NCBI GenBank assembly: GCA_035295845.1
Contig: DATGIF010000028.1
Span: 233,147 to 297,146 of the forward strand
From: Palsa-892 sp035295845
GTDB lineage: Bacteria; Pseudomonadota; Alphaproteobacteria; Rhizobiales; Xanthobacteraceae
Direction of reading: 5' to 3'
Length of the DNA: 64,000 nt
Shown here: piece by piece, positions 55,465 to 63,951 of the stretch
How positions within the stretch are numbered: position 1 is the stretch's first letter
Layout: each line of letters opens with the position of its first letter
Notes under the pieces: generated by a model
What the model saw: the letters and a program-made list of their open reading frames with translations, nothing else
Database searches by the model: none
What the model was told of the DNA's origin: nothing
Translations under genes and position numbers: made by a program

Positions 55465-56279
55465 CCGTTGTGATCGACAAACCGAAGGCTACCAGCGCGG
55501 CCACCACGGCATTCTGTGCAACGAAGATTTATGGGCCTTCTGACGGCTTCCTGTGGATCGACGGCAACGGAAAGATTACCGCCAATAATGGAACGCTCGA
55601 CGATCCCAAGCCCAATGCCTTCAGCCTTGTCGAAATCCAAGACTGTCCCGGCTCGACAGAGGTATGCCGCGCTGCCTGCTATGTCCACGGCCTGAAGAAG
55701 CACGCGCCAGCTACGCACGCGCTATACGTTCACAACTCGAAAATGATCCGGCAAATCCTCGCCACCAAGGGGCCGGAAAATCGTTGGTCGCTGATCGTCG
55801 GCCAGTGGATCGAAAAGAATTGCCAAGGCGGCTTCCGGTGGCACGTCAGCGGCGATGTCTTCTCTCTGGAATACGCCTATTGGATCGCGCAGGTTGTCGG
55901 CTTCTCGACCACGGTTGATCACTGGATTTACACGCGGTCATTCGATTTCATCGGGCCGCTTGTCGCTATGAGCCGTCAGCGCGGCGGGAATCTCGCTATC
56001 AATCTATCGTGCGACAGCGAGAATTATTTCAAGGCGCTCAGGCTTGCGAACGAATTCAAGCTGCGCCTGTGCTATCTGACGCGCGACGGCCGCGTGCCCG
56101 AAAACCTGCCGGACGGCAGCGTGATCTTTCCCGACTACAATCTGCGCGGCGGCACGGCTGAGGGCGCTGCTTGGTTCGCCAATCTCCCGGCGCATTACAA
56201 GTCATTTGTGTGCCCGGTGGATTTCCACGGCAAGAGTGACCGCCGCCGGTGCGGCCCGTGTGATCGGTGCATGTTCTAA
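55461..56279 (+). CDS. Gp88-like phage protein (272 aa)
   Basis: Conserved features are QDCPGSTEVCRAACYVHGL, RWHVSGDVFSLEYAYWIAQV, YTRSFDFIGPL, the AINLSCDSENYFKALRLANE segment and a C-terminal CPVDFHGKSDRRRCGPCDRC. This is the pattern of mycobacteriophage-type gp88 domain proteins, which have many cysteines suitable for an iron-sulphur or zinc site. The biochemical role is not known to me. Confidence 0.7.
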   Translation: MTVVIDKPKATSAATTAFCATKIYGPSDGFLWIDGNGKITANNGTLDDPKPNAFSLVEIQDCPGSTEVCRAACYVHGLKKHAPATHALYVHNSKMIRQILATKGPENRWSLIVGQWIEKNCQGGFRWHVSGDVFSLEYAYWIAQVVGFSTTVDHWIYTRSFDFIGPLVAMSRQRGGNLAINLSCDSENYFKALRLANEFKLRLCYLTRDGRVPENLPDGSVIFPDYNLRGGTAEGAAWFANLPAHYKSFVCPVDFHGKSDRRRCGPCDRCMF

Positions 56280-56293
56280 TGCAGGGAGTCTCG

Positions 56294-56833
56294 ATGAAGC
56301 CAATCATCGCCTTTTCCGGCTTGGCGCGTTCTGGCAAATCGACCGCGCTTAATATCCTCGTGAACAAATACGGCTTTACACCGATCCCGCTGGCGGCTCC
56401 GCTAAAGCGAATGCTGATCGCATTGGGCCTTACTGAAGCGCAGGTCTATGGCGATCAGAAGGAAACGCCCTGCGAGCTGCTTTGTGGCAAGACGCCGCGC
56501 TGGGCGATGCAAACGCTTGGCACGGAATGGGGCCGCGACATCATAGCGCCCGATCTATGGACGAGGGCATGGGAGAGTGCGGCGGCCAAGGCTGGCGGCT
56601 TTGGCGTCACCTGCGATGACGTGCGCTTTCCTAACGAGGTCGCGATGATCCGCAAGAACGGCGGTATCATCATTCGCATCGAGCGCAATGGCGCCGGTCT
56701 CAACGATGGCCACGTTTCGGAAAGCATGAACATCGAATTTGATTACCTGATCAGGAACACGGGCACGCTTGATAGCTTTGCCGCCCGCGTTCGCGCAATC
56801 GCTGATCAGCACATCTTCAAAGAAGCTGCCTGA
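56294..56833 (+). CDS. deoxynucleotide monophosphate kinase-like protein (179 aa)
   Basis: FSGLARSGKSTALNILV is a P-loop near the N-terminus, followed by PLAAPLKRML, the RWAMQTLGTEWGRD segment and VTCDDVRFPNEVAMIRKNGG. These match phage dNMP kinases (T4 gp1-like fold), which phosphorylate dNMPs for DNA synthesis. The ATG at 56294 follows GGGAG. Last rightward phage gene before a terminator. Confidence 0.8.
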   Translation: MKPIIAFSGLARSGKSTALNILVNKYGFTPIPLAAPLKRMLIALGLTEAQVYGDQKETPCELLCGKTPRWAMQTLGTEWGRDIIAPDLWTRAWESAAAKAGGFGVTCDDVRFPNEVAMIRKNGGIIIRIERNGAGLNDGHVSESMNIEFDYLIRNTGTLDSFAARVRAIADQHIFKEAA

Positions 56834-56837
56834 TACA

Positions 56838-56867
56838 CCCCGGCGCCAGTACGGCGTCGGGGCTTTT
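56838..56867 (+). terminator. intrinsic terminator ending the late operon
   Basis: CCCCGGCGCC and GGCGTCGGGG pair (one G-U) around a short loop, followed by CTTTTCG. It marks the end of rightward phage transcription. Confidence 0.8.
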
Positions 56868-56874
56868 CGTGTCT

Positions 56875-57246
56875 CTAGTGTTTGCCGTTCAGCTCAGGGA
56901 ACGGCTTGAGCGCGCCGCATGGTTCTGTCCGTGCCGCCTCAGCCATGGTGCCGAATGATTCCGCGTGCGTCCGGCCGGGGAATTGAATTCCGATCAGTTG
57001 GATGCCGGTATAGCCGCCAAGCGCATTCTTGGCGTTCGCCTCGATGCATACGCAATCGCCGCTGCCGTCCCGGCATGTGAATGGCTGGCCGATCTTCGCA
57101 TCTCTGATTGAACCGGGGTCGCGGAAGATGCGGTTGCGATCCGCAAGGATCAGCTTTTTGGCGGTGGCGACCGGCAGATTACTCGGCAGCTCTGCGCGCG
57201 CAGGCACCGTGAGCGCAAGCAGTATAAGGAGCGGCGTCAATTTCAT
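56875..57246 (-). CDS. secreted protein of unknown function, possible prophage-end gene (123 aa)
   Basis: From the ATG at 57246 the product has a clean signal peptide (MKLTPLLILLALTVPARA). A domain with FTCRDGSGDCVCIEANAKNA and four cysteines follows. An upstream in-frame start (57282) would put 12 residues before the signal. It runs opposite to the late operon, so it may be a lysogenic cargo gene or the first host gene. I cannot tell which. Confidence 0.6.
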   Translation of the reverse strand: MKLTPLLILLALTVPARAELPSNLPVATAKKLILADRNRIFRDPGSIRDAKIGQPFTCRDGSGDCVCIEANAKNALGGYTGIQLIGIQFPGRTHAESFGTMAEAARTEPCGALKPFPELNGKH

Positions 57247-57442
57247 GGGCCGGAAGATGGCCCGCGCGCTTTGTCGCATCAAGGTGAACAGATGCGAAAC
57301 GCTCTGTGGTACAGATTGGTACTGATCCGGGTTGATGTTCGCGTGACGTTCTCTCCTTGTTTCATGCTTCGTCTCGCGAAATCCCTAGAAAAAGAGTGAG
57401 GCCGACTCCTGGGGGAAGAGCCGGCCTCCGCAAGCCCGGTCC

Positions 57443-57462
57443 GGGGACGGGGAGGGGTGGGG
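57443..57462 (+). other. strong G-quadruplex motif
   Basis: Four runs of four G separated by AC, A and T lie on the plus strand. They sit between the last candidate phage gene and the first clear host gene. A hairpin GAGGCCG/CGGCCTC lies just before it (about 57399-57429). Confidence 0.7.
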
Positions 57463-57492
57463 ACGTGACCGGGTTGCGTTTCTTGCGCGCCT

Positions 57493-58134
57493 TCAGCGCG
57501 GCGATGCCACGTATGTAGTGGGCCGGTTGTCGCCTAGCGAGACCCACACATTCGGATCCGATTGCGACTGGCGCTTCACGTAGCGGTAGCCGGTGTCGGA
57601 CCACGGGAGGATTTCCGCCTCCTGGTTATCGAGAATGAATTCGCCCTTGTCGGTGCGCACGGTGAGCACGGCGTGGCCGTCGTTCTTCTTGTCGCGCACG
57701 ACAGTGATGAGCAGCGCCTCGCGCGGCCAACCGAGCTGCATCAGCATGCGGCGTTTCAACAGCACGTAATCCTCACAGTCGCCATAGCCGTCTTCGGGAT
57801 AGGCCCATTTCTCGATCACGCCGTAATGTTCGAGGTCGGTCATCGGCTTGACGTGATCGTTCACGTAGCGGTTGACCCGATCCATCTCCTTGAATGCAGC
57901 CTTGGTCAGCTGCACGTCACGCGGCGCGCTCGCTTCGGTCTTGCATTCCCAGGGCCGTTCCTCGCAGAACTGCACCCAGCCGATCGGCGGACGGGTCACT
58001 TCACCAACGGCTACGTAGGCCGTCCGTTCCGCCGCTTCCGTACCTGACGGAACGATGAGACTCGCAACTGCGAGTAAAAATGCCGCCCCGCCGCAAAGTC
58101 GCGTGGCGAAATTGAGATTTCGCTTGCACAACAT
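57493..58134 (-). CDS. BTLCP-family transglutaminase-like cysteine peptidase
   Basis: After a signal peptide (residues about 1-35, ending near GTEA), the product has EDGYGDCEDYVLLKRRML with the catalytic Cys, NDGHAVLTVRT with the His and EFILDNQ with the Asp. That is the bacterial transglutaminase-like cysteine proteinase family (LapG-related). Members act in the periplasm on surface proteins. The ATG at 58134 follows CAGGGGGCGAC. First clear host gene beyond the prophage. Confidence 0.85.
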   Translation of the reverse strand: MLCKRNLNFATRLCGGAAFLLAVASLIVPSGTEAAERTAYVAVGEVTRPPIGWVQFCEERPWECKTEASAPRDVQLTKAAFKEMDRVNRYVNDHVKPMTDLEHYGVIEKWAYPEDGYGDCEDYVLLKRRMLMQLGWPREALLITVVRDKKNDGHAVLTVRTDKGEFILDNQEAEILPWSDTGYRYVKRQSQSDPNVWVSLGDNRPTTYVASPR

Positions 58135-58329
58135 TGTCGCCCCCTGTCTTTTTTCTTGGGGGCAATGTGGCAAAAAGCTTTTGAGCTCCCGTTCATACGG
58201 GCGCGCAATTACGAGTCGAATTCGACGTGTAATTGCATCAAGTTTGAATCAAGCTCGCGAACAATTTGATTCAAATTTTATGCAAATTGGATCGACCAAA
58301 GCCGCGCCCCTCACCACGTCGAGGCTCTC

Positions 58330-58527
58330 TTAGTGCGCGGGCGATTCCGACGGATCGAGCGATAGATCGTCGATGACCCACCACGAGCGATAGGGCGCGT
58401 CGTCTTCTTTCGGGAGACGTTCCAACCAGCCGGAGTCGAACGGGCGCGGCTGCTCTTCCTTGCGTCCATTATCGGGTCCGCCGGCGGGATTGATCGGCTT
58501 CCGCTCTTCCTGGTCGCGCGGTTCCAT
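58330..58527 (-). CDS. small acidic/Pro-rich hypothetical protein (65 aa)
   Basis: From the ATG at 58527: MEPRDQEERKPINPAGGPDN, ending in RSWWVIDDLSLDPSESPAH. A longer start at 58566 adds 13 residues. No ribosome site is clear for either. Likely a lineage-specific host protein. Confidence 0.5.
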   Translation of the reverse strand: MEPRDQEERKPINPAGGPDNGRKEEQPRPFDSGWLERLPKEDDAPYRSWWVIDDLSLDPSESPAH

Positions 58528-58699
58528 GGCGGCACTCGCTACACAAAAGAATCGCTTGGAAAACACATTTTCGTAAAATTGGTTCCGACCCGGCGGCGAG
58601 AAATACCGCCCGAATGGGCTAACAGGAGATGAATGGCGCTGTTTTAGCCATCAGGCCGCGCCCAGCCGACAATCCGGCAGCCAATTGTGGCGCCGGTGC

Positions 58700-59326
58700 T
58701 CAGCCGTCGTTGCCGAGATCGTGCTCGAGCGTATCGGGGTTCTGGAGCCGGCCGAATTCCATCGCAAAGCCGCCTTCGAGCTGGCGGACGACGCGGCCCT
58801 TGGTGCGGCCAAGGGTGACAGGCGTGCCGATCGGGACCGCGATCTCCGTCGCGACGGCGGCGCCCGAAAGCGAAACGTCCATGACCCGGCATGGGATCGT
58901 GACACCGGTCGGTAGCGTGAGGGTCGAACGGGGATCGCGGAGCGCGAAGCGTTCGTGCCGCCGGTCCTCGGGCAAGCCCAGCGCATTGCGGTTGGCAAAC
59001 CAGGTAAGCTGGCTCGCAAGCTTGTCGCGGCGGCGGATGGTGCCGGCAACGGTCATCGCAAAACCATTGCTGATATGCCGCACGCAGCGGCCTTCGAGCC
59101 GGCCGAGATGATCGATATAGGCGACCACGAGTTCGCCCACCTGCGGCAGCTTTTCGGCGATCAAGGCGACGCCGCCCGGCGACATGTTCAACGTCTGGCA
59201 GGAATATTCCTGCCGGTTCTGCAACATGTAGCGGCCGGTGAGGGCGACCTTCACGCGCTGATGCTTGCGCCGCTCCTGATTGAGTGGAAGCACGCGTACC
59301 GCACGCCTGGTCTGAGCGATTGCCAC
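58700..59326 (-). CDS. tandem PilZ-domain protein
   Basis: Two PilZ domains are visible. The first has ERRKHQRVKV and NMSPGG near residues 18-55; the second has RRHERFALRD and DVSLSGAA near 121-155. RxxxR and [D/N]xSxxG are the parts that bind cyclic di-GMP. It probably senses that messenger in the host. 208 residues. Confidence 0.82.
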   Translation of the reverse strand: MAIAQTRRAVRVLPLNQERRKHQRVKVALTGRYMLQNRQEYSCQTLNMSPGGVALIAEKLPQVGELVVAYIDHLGRLEGRCVRHISNGFAMTVAGTIRRRDKLASQLTWFANRNALGLPEDRRHERFALRDPRSTLTLPTGVTIPCRVMDVSLSGAAVATEIAVPIGTPVTLGRTKGRVVRQLEGGFAMEFGRLQNPDTLEHDLGNDG

Positions 59327-59420
59327 TGGCCGGTTCCGTTTTTCGACGACCGACCCTATCGGAGCGTGGTTAACGGCTCGTATCGCCGATCAAATGCGAT
59401 CCCGCAAATGGTGAATAATC

Positions 59421-59990
59421 TCAGGCACGTCCGCCCTCGATGACGCGCAGATCCAGGACCGCGCGGGCGCCGCCGAAAGCGGGACTCGTGGCTGTCCCGG
59501 CGGCGTTCTCGAAGCGCGTCGATCCAAGGCGAAGGCGCGCGAGCGGGGTCAGCGTTGCCCAATAGGGACGCATAAGCGCGGCAAGCGAGCAAAGCACGCG
59601 CGCTTCAGTGCGCCCATGGTGACGCAGCGGCAACAGCAGCAATTCGAGGCCTAGCATGCGCTTGTCCTCGGTTTCTCCGACGATGCTCGCGACGGCCGGC
59701 GTTGCCGCCCGCACAACCTCATCGAGCAAGCCATAAAGTTCCGGCCAATCGGCGGCTGCGAAAAGCTCGGCGAAAACGAGGTCTTTCAGCTCCCGTCCCA
59801 TAAGGGAACAAATGCGGGTGCCGGCGAGGCGCACGGCATAACGATGGGGCCCGCCAACCTCCAGGATCATTACATCGCCCAGAATGGCGCGGATCGCGCC
59901 GGGATCTAGTTCGCCGCGCTCGGGCGCCGCACGCCCGGCGCGCAGCGCGTCCCAATAGGCATGAAGGGCATGGCTTGAGGGATGTTTCAT
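59421..59990 (-). CDS. PAS_5 domain protein
   Basis: LHAYWDALRAGRAAPERGEL, then the FVAELF-like segment (KDLVFAELFAAADWPELYGL) and GLELLLLPLRHHGRTEARVL, match the PAS_5 family of alphaproteobacteria. The ATG at 59990 follows GAGAGAAACC. Sensory or regulatory role; no output domain is attached. 189 residues. Confidence 0.8.
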   Translation of the reverse strand: MKHPSSHALHAYWDALRAGRAAPERGELDPGAIRAILGDVMILEVGGPHRYAVRLAGTRICSLMGRELKDLVFAELFAAADWPELYGLLDEVVRAATPAVASIVGETEDKRMLGLELLLLPLRHHGRTEARVLCSLAALMRPYWATLTPLARLRLGSTRFENAAGTATSPAFGGARAVLDLRVIEGGRA

Positions 59991-60175
59991 GGTTTCTCTC
60001 TCCCCGCTCGGCCGTCCTGTCACGGAGCGGGACGGCGCAGGGGAGATTGAGCAGGAGGCGTGCCGGACGGCGGTCCCGCCGCGGCAAGCTCTTGTTAGGG
60101 TTAAGCAAGCCTTTCGCTCGACGGCGCAATTCGAACGGCTAAGGTGGCGGGGAATTCGAGGGTAAGGGCGTGACC

Positions 60176-60216
60176 AAGGCCTGCGGGAAGGGCTCCCCCG
60201 CGGGCCTTTTCTTTTT
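60176..60216 (+). terminator. orphan rightward intrinsic terminator
   Basis: AAGGCCTGCGGG pairs with CCCGCGGGCCTT (one G-U) followed by TTCTTTTT. No rightward gene lies upstream; the nearest is the divergent PAS_5 gene. The 290-base gap 59991-60281 may therefore make a short RNA. Confidence 0.65.
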
Positions 60217-60281
60217 CGCGTGAGGCTTGCGCCGCCCTGCTGCGGCGGCTTATCTCGCTTTTCCTCTCACCGGACGTTCGC

Positions 60282-61043
60282 GTGGCCCGCCCTTCCGAGC
60301 CGATCTTCAACATTCCGCCGGTCATCGTGTGGCTTTGCGGCGCAATGATCCTTCTCCATGCGGGGCGCGCCTTCCTGAGCGAGACGGACGATCTTTCCGT
60401 CCTGTTGTGGCTCGCTTTCATTCCCGCGCGCTATGAGCCGTCGCTCGCGAGTTCCCTGCAATTTCCCGGCGGGCTTGCCGCCGATGCCTGGACGTTCCTG
60501 ACCTACTCGTTCCTGCATGCCGAAATCCTGCATATCGCCGTCAATCTCGTCTGGCTCCTTGCCTTCGGAAGCGCGGTTGCCTGGCGCTTCGGCGCGCTGC
60601 GCTTTCTTCTCTTCTATGCCGCGACCGCGGCGGCGGGGGCGGCCGCGTTTCTGTTCACGCATTTCGGCGAGCTCGTCCCGCTCGTGGGCGCCTCCGGCGC
60701 GATTTCCGGCGCGATGGCTGCGGCCTGCCGCTTTGTTTTCGCCGATGACGGCCCGTTGGGCAGCCTTGGACACGACCGGGCGGCCTATCTCGTTCCGGCC
60801 GTGCCGTTGCGGGAGGCGATCCGCAACCGGCGCGTCGCGGCCTTCCTCGCGGTCTGGTTCGTGCTGAATCTTCTCTTCGGCGCGAGCGCGCTCACCGATA
60901 ATTTCACCAATGCAACGGTTGCCTGGGAGGCGCATCTCGGCGGATTTATCGCCGGGCTCCTGTTGTTTCCGCTCTTCGATCCGGTGCCGCCGCTGACGGC
61001 GAGCGCACCCCTTGCCCCTCGCAGCGGGGAGGAGGATGATTAA
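60282..61043 (+). CDS. rhomboid-family intramembrane serine protease
   Basis: Six or so membrane helices. GASGAISGAMAA carries the catalytic Ser and EAHLGGFIAGLLLFPL the catalytic His; YSFLHAEILHIAVNLVWLLA is the conserved first motif (HxxxN). The GTG start fits the N-terminus. Usual host chromosomal member, 253 residues. Confidence 0.88.
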   Translation: MARPSEPIFNIPPVIVWLCGAMILLHAGRAFLSETDDLSVLLWLAFIPARYEPSLASSLQFPGGLAADAWTFLTYSFLHAEILHIAVNLVWLLAFGSAVAWRFGALRFLLFYAATAAAGAAAFLFTHFGELVPLVGASGAISGAMAAACRFVFADDGPLGSLGHDRAAYLVPAVPLREAIRNRRVAAFLAVWFVLNLLFGASALTDNFTNATVAWEAHLGGFIAGLLLFPLFDPVPPLTASAPLAPRSGEEDD

Positions 61044-61081
61044 AGGGGGAGGGGGCAAAGAAAAGATTCGGAGGACGCCCC

Positions 61082-61513
61082 ATGACTGTACGCGCCATCC
61101 TCGATTTGAAGGGCCGCGACGTCACCACCATTGCGCCTGACAAGACGCTCGGTGAGGCCGCTTCGCTCCTGTCGCAACACAAAATCGGTGCGCTGATCGT
61201 AACCGGCGCCGACCATCGCGTGACCGGTATCTTGTCGGAGCGCGATATCGTGAAGGCCGTTGCGGCGGACGGCGCTGCGGCGCTGCAGGAAAAAATCGCC
61301 GCCCGCATGACCCGTGAAGTCGTCACCTGCGGGTTGCATGACACCATGGCCGATTTGATGGGCCACATGACCGCGGGCCGCTTCCGCCATCTGCCGGTGA
61401 TCGATAACGGCCGGCTTGCCGGCATCATCTCGATCGGCGACGTAGTGAAGTACCGGCTCGCGGAAATGGAACGCGAAAGCTCGGCGCTCCGCGACTACAT
61501 CATGACGGCGTAA
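61082..61513 (+). CDS. CBS-domain pair protein
   Basis: Two CBS domains fill the 143 residues: VTTIAPDKTLGEAASLLSQH with GILSERDIVKAV, and VVTCGLHDTMADLMGHMTAG with GIISIGDVVKYRLAEME. Such stand-alone pairs bind adenosine nucleotides. CGGAGGACGCCCC precedes the ATG. It follows the rhomboid gene in the same direction. Confidence 0.9.
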   Translation: MTVRAILDLKGRDVTTIAPDKTLGEAASLLSQHKIGALIVTGADHRVTGILSERDIVKAVAADGAAALQEKIAARMTREVVTCGLHDTMADLMGHMTAGRFRHLPVIDNGRLAGIISIGDVVKYRLAEMERESSALRDYIMTA

Positions 61514-61532
61514 AGCCGCGAACGAAGCGGCT

Positions 61533-62540
61533 TCAGATGAGCGCGACGAGCGCTTCGCTGAGGTCGCTGAGCGTGCGCTCGGTCGCCTGCTCGCCGAGTT
61601 CGATCGCGCGGGTAGCCTGGTCGAATTCGAACAATCCGATGCGGCCGAGCTTCGGCGAGATCATCACATCGGGCGGCTCGCCCGCGAGCCGAGAGCGCGC
61701 AATGCGGTCCTGGGTAATGTTGAAGGCATCGACCATCACCGAGGAGATGCCGCGCGGGCCGTCATTCGGCTCGCCGAAGAATTGCCGCCGGATCAACTGA
61801 TCGATGCGGAACATGCTGCCGAAGCGCTTGCTGCCGACCTCGACCGCGATCGCCGCCGGCCTGTCCTCGCCGAGGCCGTGGTTCTGAATCACCGTCCCGC
61901 GGCCGAAAATTTCCGCGTGCAGATTGACCGCGATCACAACGCGGGCGCCGAGCGCGCGCGCGGCCGAGACGGGAATGGGGTTCACGAGCGCGCCGTCCAT
62001 CAACCAGCGGCCGGCGACCTTCACCGGGCTGAAAATGCCGGGCATGGCATAGCTCGCGCGCATGGCGTCGATGAGGTTGCCTTGCGTGAGCCAAATTTCA
62101 TGGCCGGTTCCCATTTCGGTCGCGATCGCCGCATAACGGACGGGCAATTGCTCGATCGAAAGGGGGCCGAGGTTCTTCGACAGGAGCTCCGCGAGACGGC
62201 CGCCCGAGATCAGTCCGGCGCCGCCGAGGCGAAAATCCATGAGGCCGAGAATGCGCCGCTTGTTGATGCCGCGGGTCCAGGCTTCGAGCTGGTCGAGCTT
62301 GCCCGCGGCCCAGACGCCGCCGACGAGCGCACCCATCGATGTGCCAGTGATGATGTCGGGCACGATGCCGTTCGCGACCAACGCCTTGATGACGCCGATA
62401 TGCGCCCAGCCGCGCGCGGCGCCGCCGCCCAGCGCAAGACCGATTTTCGGCCTTGCCGCTTTCGGCTCGTGCCGGTCGAGGGGCGGGCTGTCTGTGGGCG
62501 CGAGATCGATGGCGGTTCGCCTCGTAAAGACTTGAAACAC
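61533..62540 (-). CDS. patatin-like phospholipase, RssA type
   Basis: GLALGGGAARGWAHIGVIKA is the oxyanion loop, IITGTSMGALVGG the GxSxG nucleophile, and LMDGALVNPIPV the DGA/G motif with the catalytic Asp. 335 residues. Expected to be a lipid hydrolase in the cytoplasm or at the membrane. It is convergent with the CBS gene. Confidence 0.9.
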   Translation of the reverse strand: MFQVFTRRTAIDLAPTDSPPLDRHEPKAARPKIGLALGGGAARGWAHIGVIKALVANGIVPDIITGTSMGALVGGVWAAGKLDQLEAWTRGINKRRILGLMDFRLGGAGLISGGRLAELLSKNLGPLSIEQLPVRYAAIATEMGTGHEIWLTQGNLIDAMRASYAMPGIFSPVKVAGRWLMDGALVNPIPVSAARALGARVVIAVNLHAEIFGRGTVIQNHGLGEDRPAAIAVEVGSKRFGSMFRIDQLIRRQFFGEPNDGPRGISSVMVDAFNITQDRIARSRLAGEPPDVMISPKLGRIGLFEFDQATRAIELGEQATERTLSDLSEALVALI

Positions 62541-62616
62541 GTTACACCCTTCTTCGCGCCCAGCCCAACGCCATCGATCTAGGTGTGAACCGTGACCAAA
62601 TGGCGTCGGAGCTTCG

Positions 62617-63045
62617 CTATTTTTGTACGAAAGTTAATGCCGGCGCCGCTCCGGCCGGCTGTTTGACGGGCAGCCGCCGGTAGAAGCAGGAGCGGGCGCC
62701 GGTATGGCAGGCAACGCCGCTGCCGGAGACCCGAACCCGCAACAGGATCGCATCCTGGTCGCAGTCGATGCGCATCTCTTCGACCGTGAAGGTGTTGCCG
62801 CTGGTCTCGCCCTTCTTCCACAGCTGCTTGCGCGAGCGTGACCAGAACCAGCCTTCGCCGGTCTCGATCGTGCGCGCGAGCGCTTCTTCGTTCATATGCG
62901 CGAACATCAACACGGTGCCGTCGCCGGCGTCGGCGACGATGCAGGAGATGAGGCCGTGCTCGTCGAAGCGCGGCATGAATTGGGTTCCGGCTTCGATTTC
63001 GCGGACCGATCCGCGCGCGGCAAAACGGGACATGACGGGCTCCAT
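62617..63045 (-). CDS. hisI: phosphoribosyl-AMP cyclohydrolase
   Basis: All family motifs are present: VLMFAHMNEEAL, GWFWSRSRKQLWKKGETSGN, MRIDCDQDAILLRV and ACHTGARSCFYRR, holding the metal-binding Asp/Cys set. It opens the ring of phosphoribosyl-AMP in histidine synthesis. 142 residues is usual for the alphaproteobacterial single-domain enzyme. Confidence 0.95.
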   Translation of the reverse strand: MEPVMSRFAARGSVREIEAGTQFMPRFDEHGLISCIVADAGDGTVLMFAHMNEEALARTIETGEGWFWSRSRKQLWKKGETSGNTFTVEEMRIDCDQDAILLRVRVSGSGVACHTGARSCFYRRLPVKQPAGAAPALTFVQK

Positions 63046-63106
63046 GCCGCCCGAAGGGGCGGGGAGCCCGTCATATAATCCTCGCCCGGGATCGAAGGAA
63101 GCGGGA

Positions 63107-63760
63107 TCAGATTCCGCGCGGGTCGCGCACGAGCTTGAAAAAACGAACCTGTTCGTCAGGGTCGTCGCGGAAGACGCCGGTGAATTGCGTCGTGACCGTC
63201 GACACGCCCTGTTTCTGCACGCCCCGCATCGCCATGCACATGTGCTCGGCCTCGATCATGATGGCGACGCCGCGGGGCTTCAGGTTCTCGTCGATGGCGG
63301 AAAGGATCTGCGAGGTGAGATGCTCCTGCGTCTGCAGGCGGCGGGCATACATGTCGACGACGCGCGCGATCTTGGAAAGCCCGACCACACGCTCGACCGG
63401 AAAATAGGCAACATGCGCGCGCCCCACCATCGGGAACATGTGGTGCTCGCAGTAGGAGTAGAAGGGAATGTCGCGCACGACCACGAGGTCGTCGAAATTC
63501 CCGATCTCGCCGAAGGTGCGGTCGAGCACTTCATCGGGGCTGTCGCGATAGCCGCTGAACACCTGCTCAAAGGCCTTGACGAGGCGCTTCGGTGTTTCGC
63601 GTAAGCCCTCGCGGTTCGGATTGTCGCCGATCCAAGCGATCAGCGTCCTGGCGGCGGCTTCGGCTTCCTCACGCGTCGGCCGTTCAACCGGCTCGACTTT
63701 GGTTACTTCCGGCTTCTGATCGGCGCGCGGAAAATTCTTTACAACCGCATCCATACACAA
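63107..63760 (-). CDS. folE: GTP cyclohydrolase I
   Basis: FYSYCEHHMFPMVGRAHVAY with the zinc-binding Cys and His, VVGLSKIARVVDMYARRLQT and the later CMAMRGVQKQG (zinc Cys, with binding loop) are diagnostic. It converts GTP to dihydroneopterin triphosphate, the first step of folate synthesis. 217 residues. A second Met (residue 3) may be the true start. Confidence 0.96.
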   Translation of the reverse strand: MCMDAVVKNFPRADQKPEVTKVEPVERPTREEAEAAARTLIAWIGDNPNREGLRETPKRLVKAFEQVFSGYRDSPDEVLDRTFGEIGNFDDLVVVRDIPFYSYCEHHMFPMVGRAHVAYFPVERVVGLSKIARVVDMYARRLQTQEHLTSQILSAIDENLKPRGVAIMIEAEHMCMAMRGVQKQGVSTVTTQFTGVFRDDPDEQVRFFKLVRDPRGI

Positions 63761-63921
63761 TCTCCCCGTTCGACCGGCCGCTTCTCACGGCAGCCGGAGT
63801 GTCACCGGTGTTGAGTTACTAGAAACGTGCCGACCGCAAGAGGATCCACTACGCGGGCGCGTACGTGGTCTGGGTTGGAGGCGCCTCCCGGACTAACGCC
63901 TTCCTACCTAACCAGCCCGAT

Positions 63922-63951
63922 ACTATATTTGTTCCACATTGTGTCTTGCAA
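63922..63951 (-). promoter_or_regulatory. candidate promoter for folE
   Basis: On the minus strand TTGCAA (63951-63946) and TATAGT (63927-63922) are 18 bases apart. Transcription would start near 63915, leaving a leader of about 155 bases with a GGAGGCGCCTCC palindrome. The remaining bases to 64000 show no gene. Confidence 0.45.

Noticed and set aside
61782..62582. A 266-codon plus-strand frame opposite the patatin gene
   Set aside because: The minus strand holds all patatin motifs in order; the plus frame is a composition artefact.
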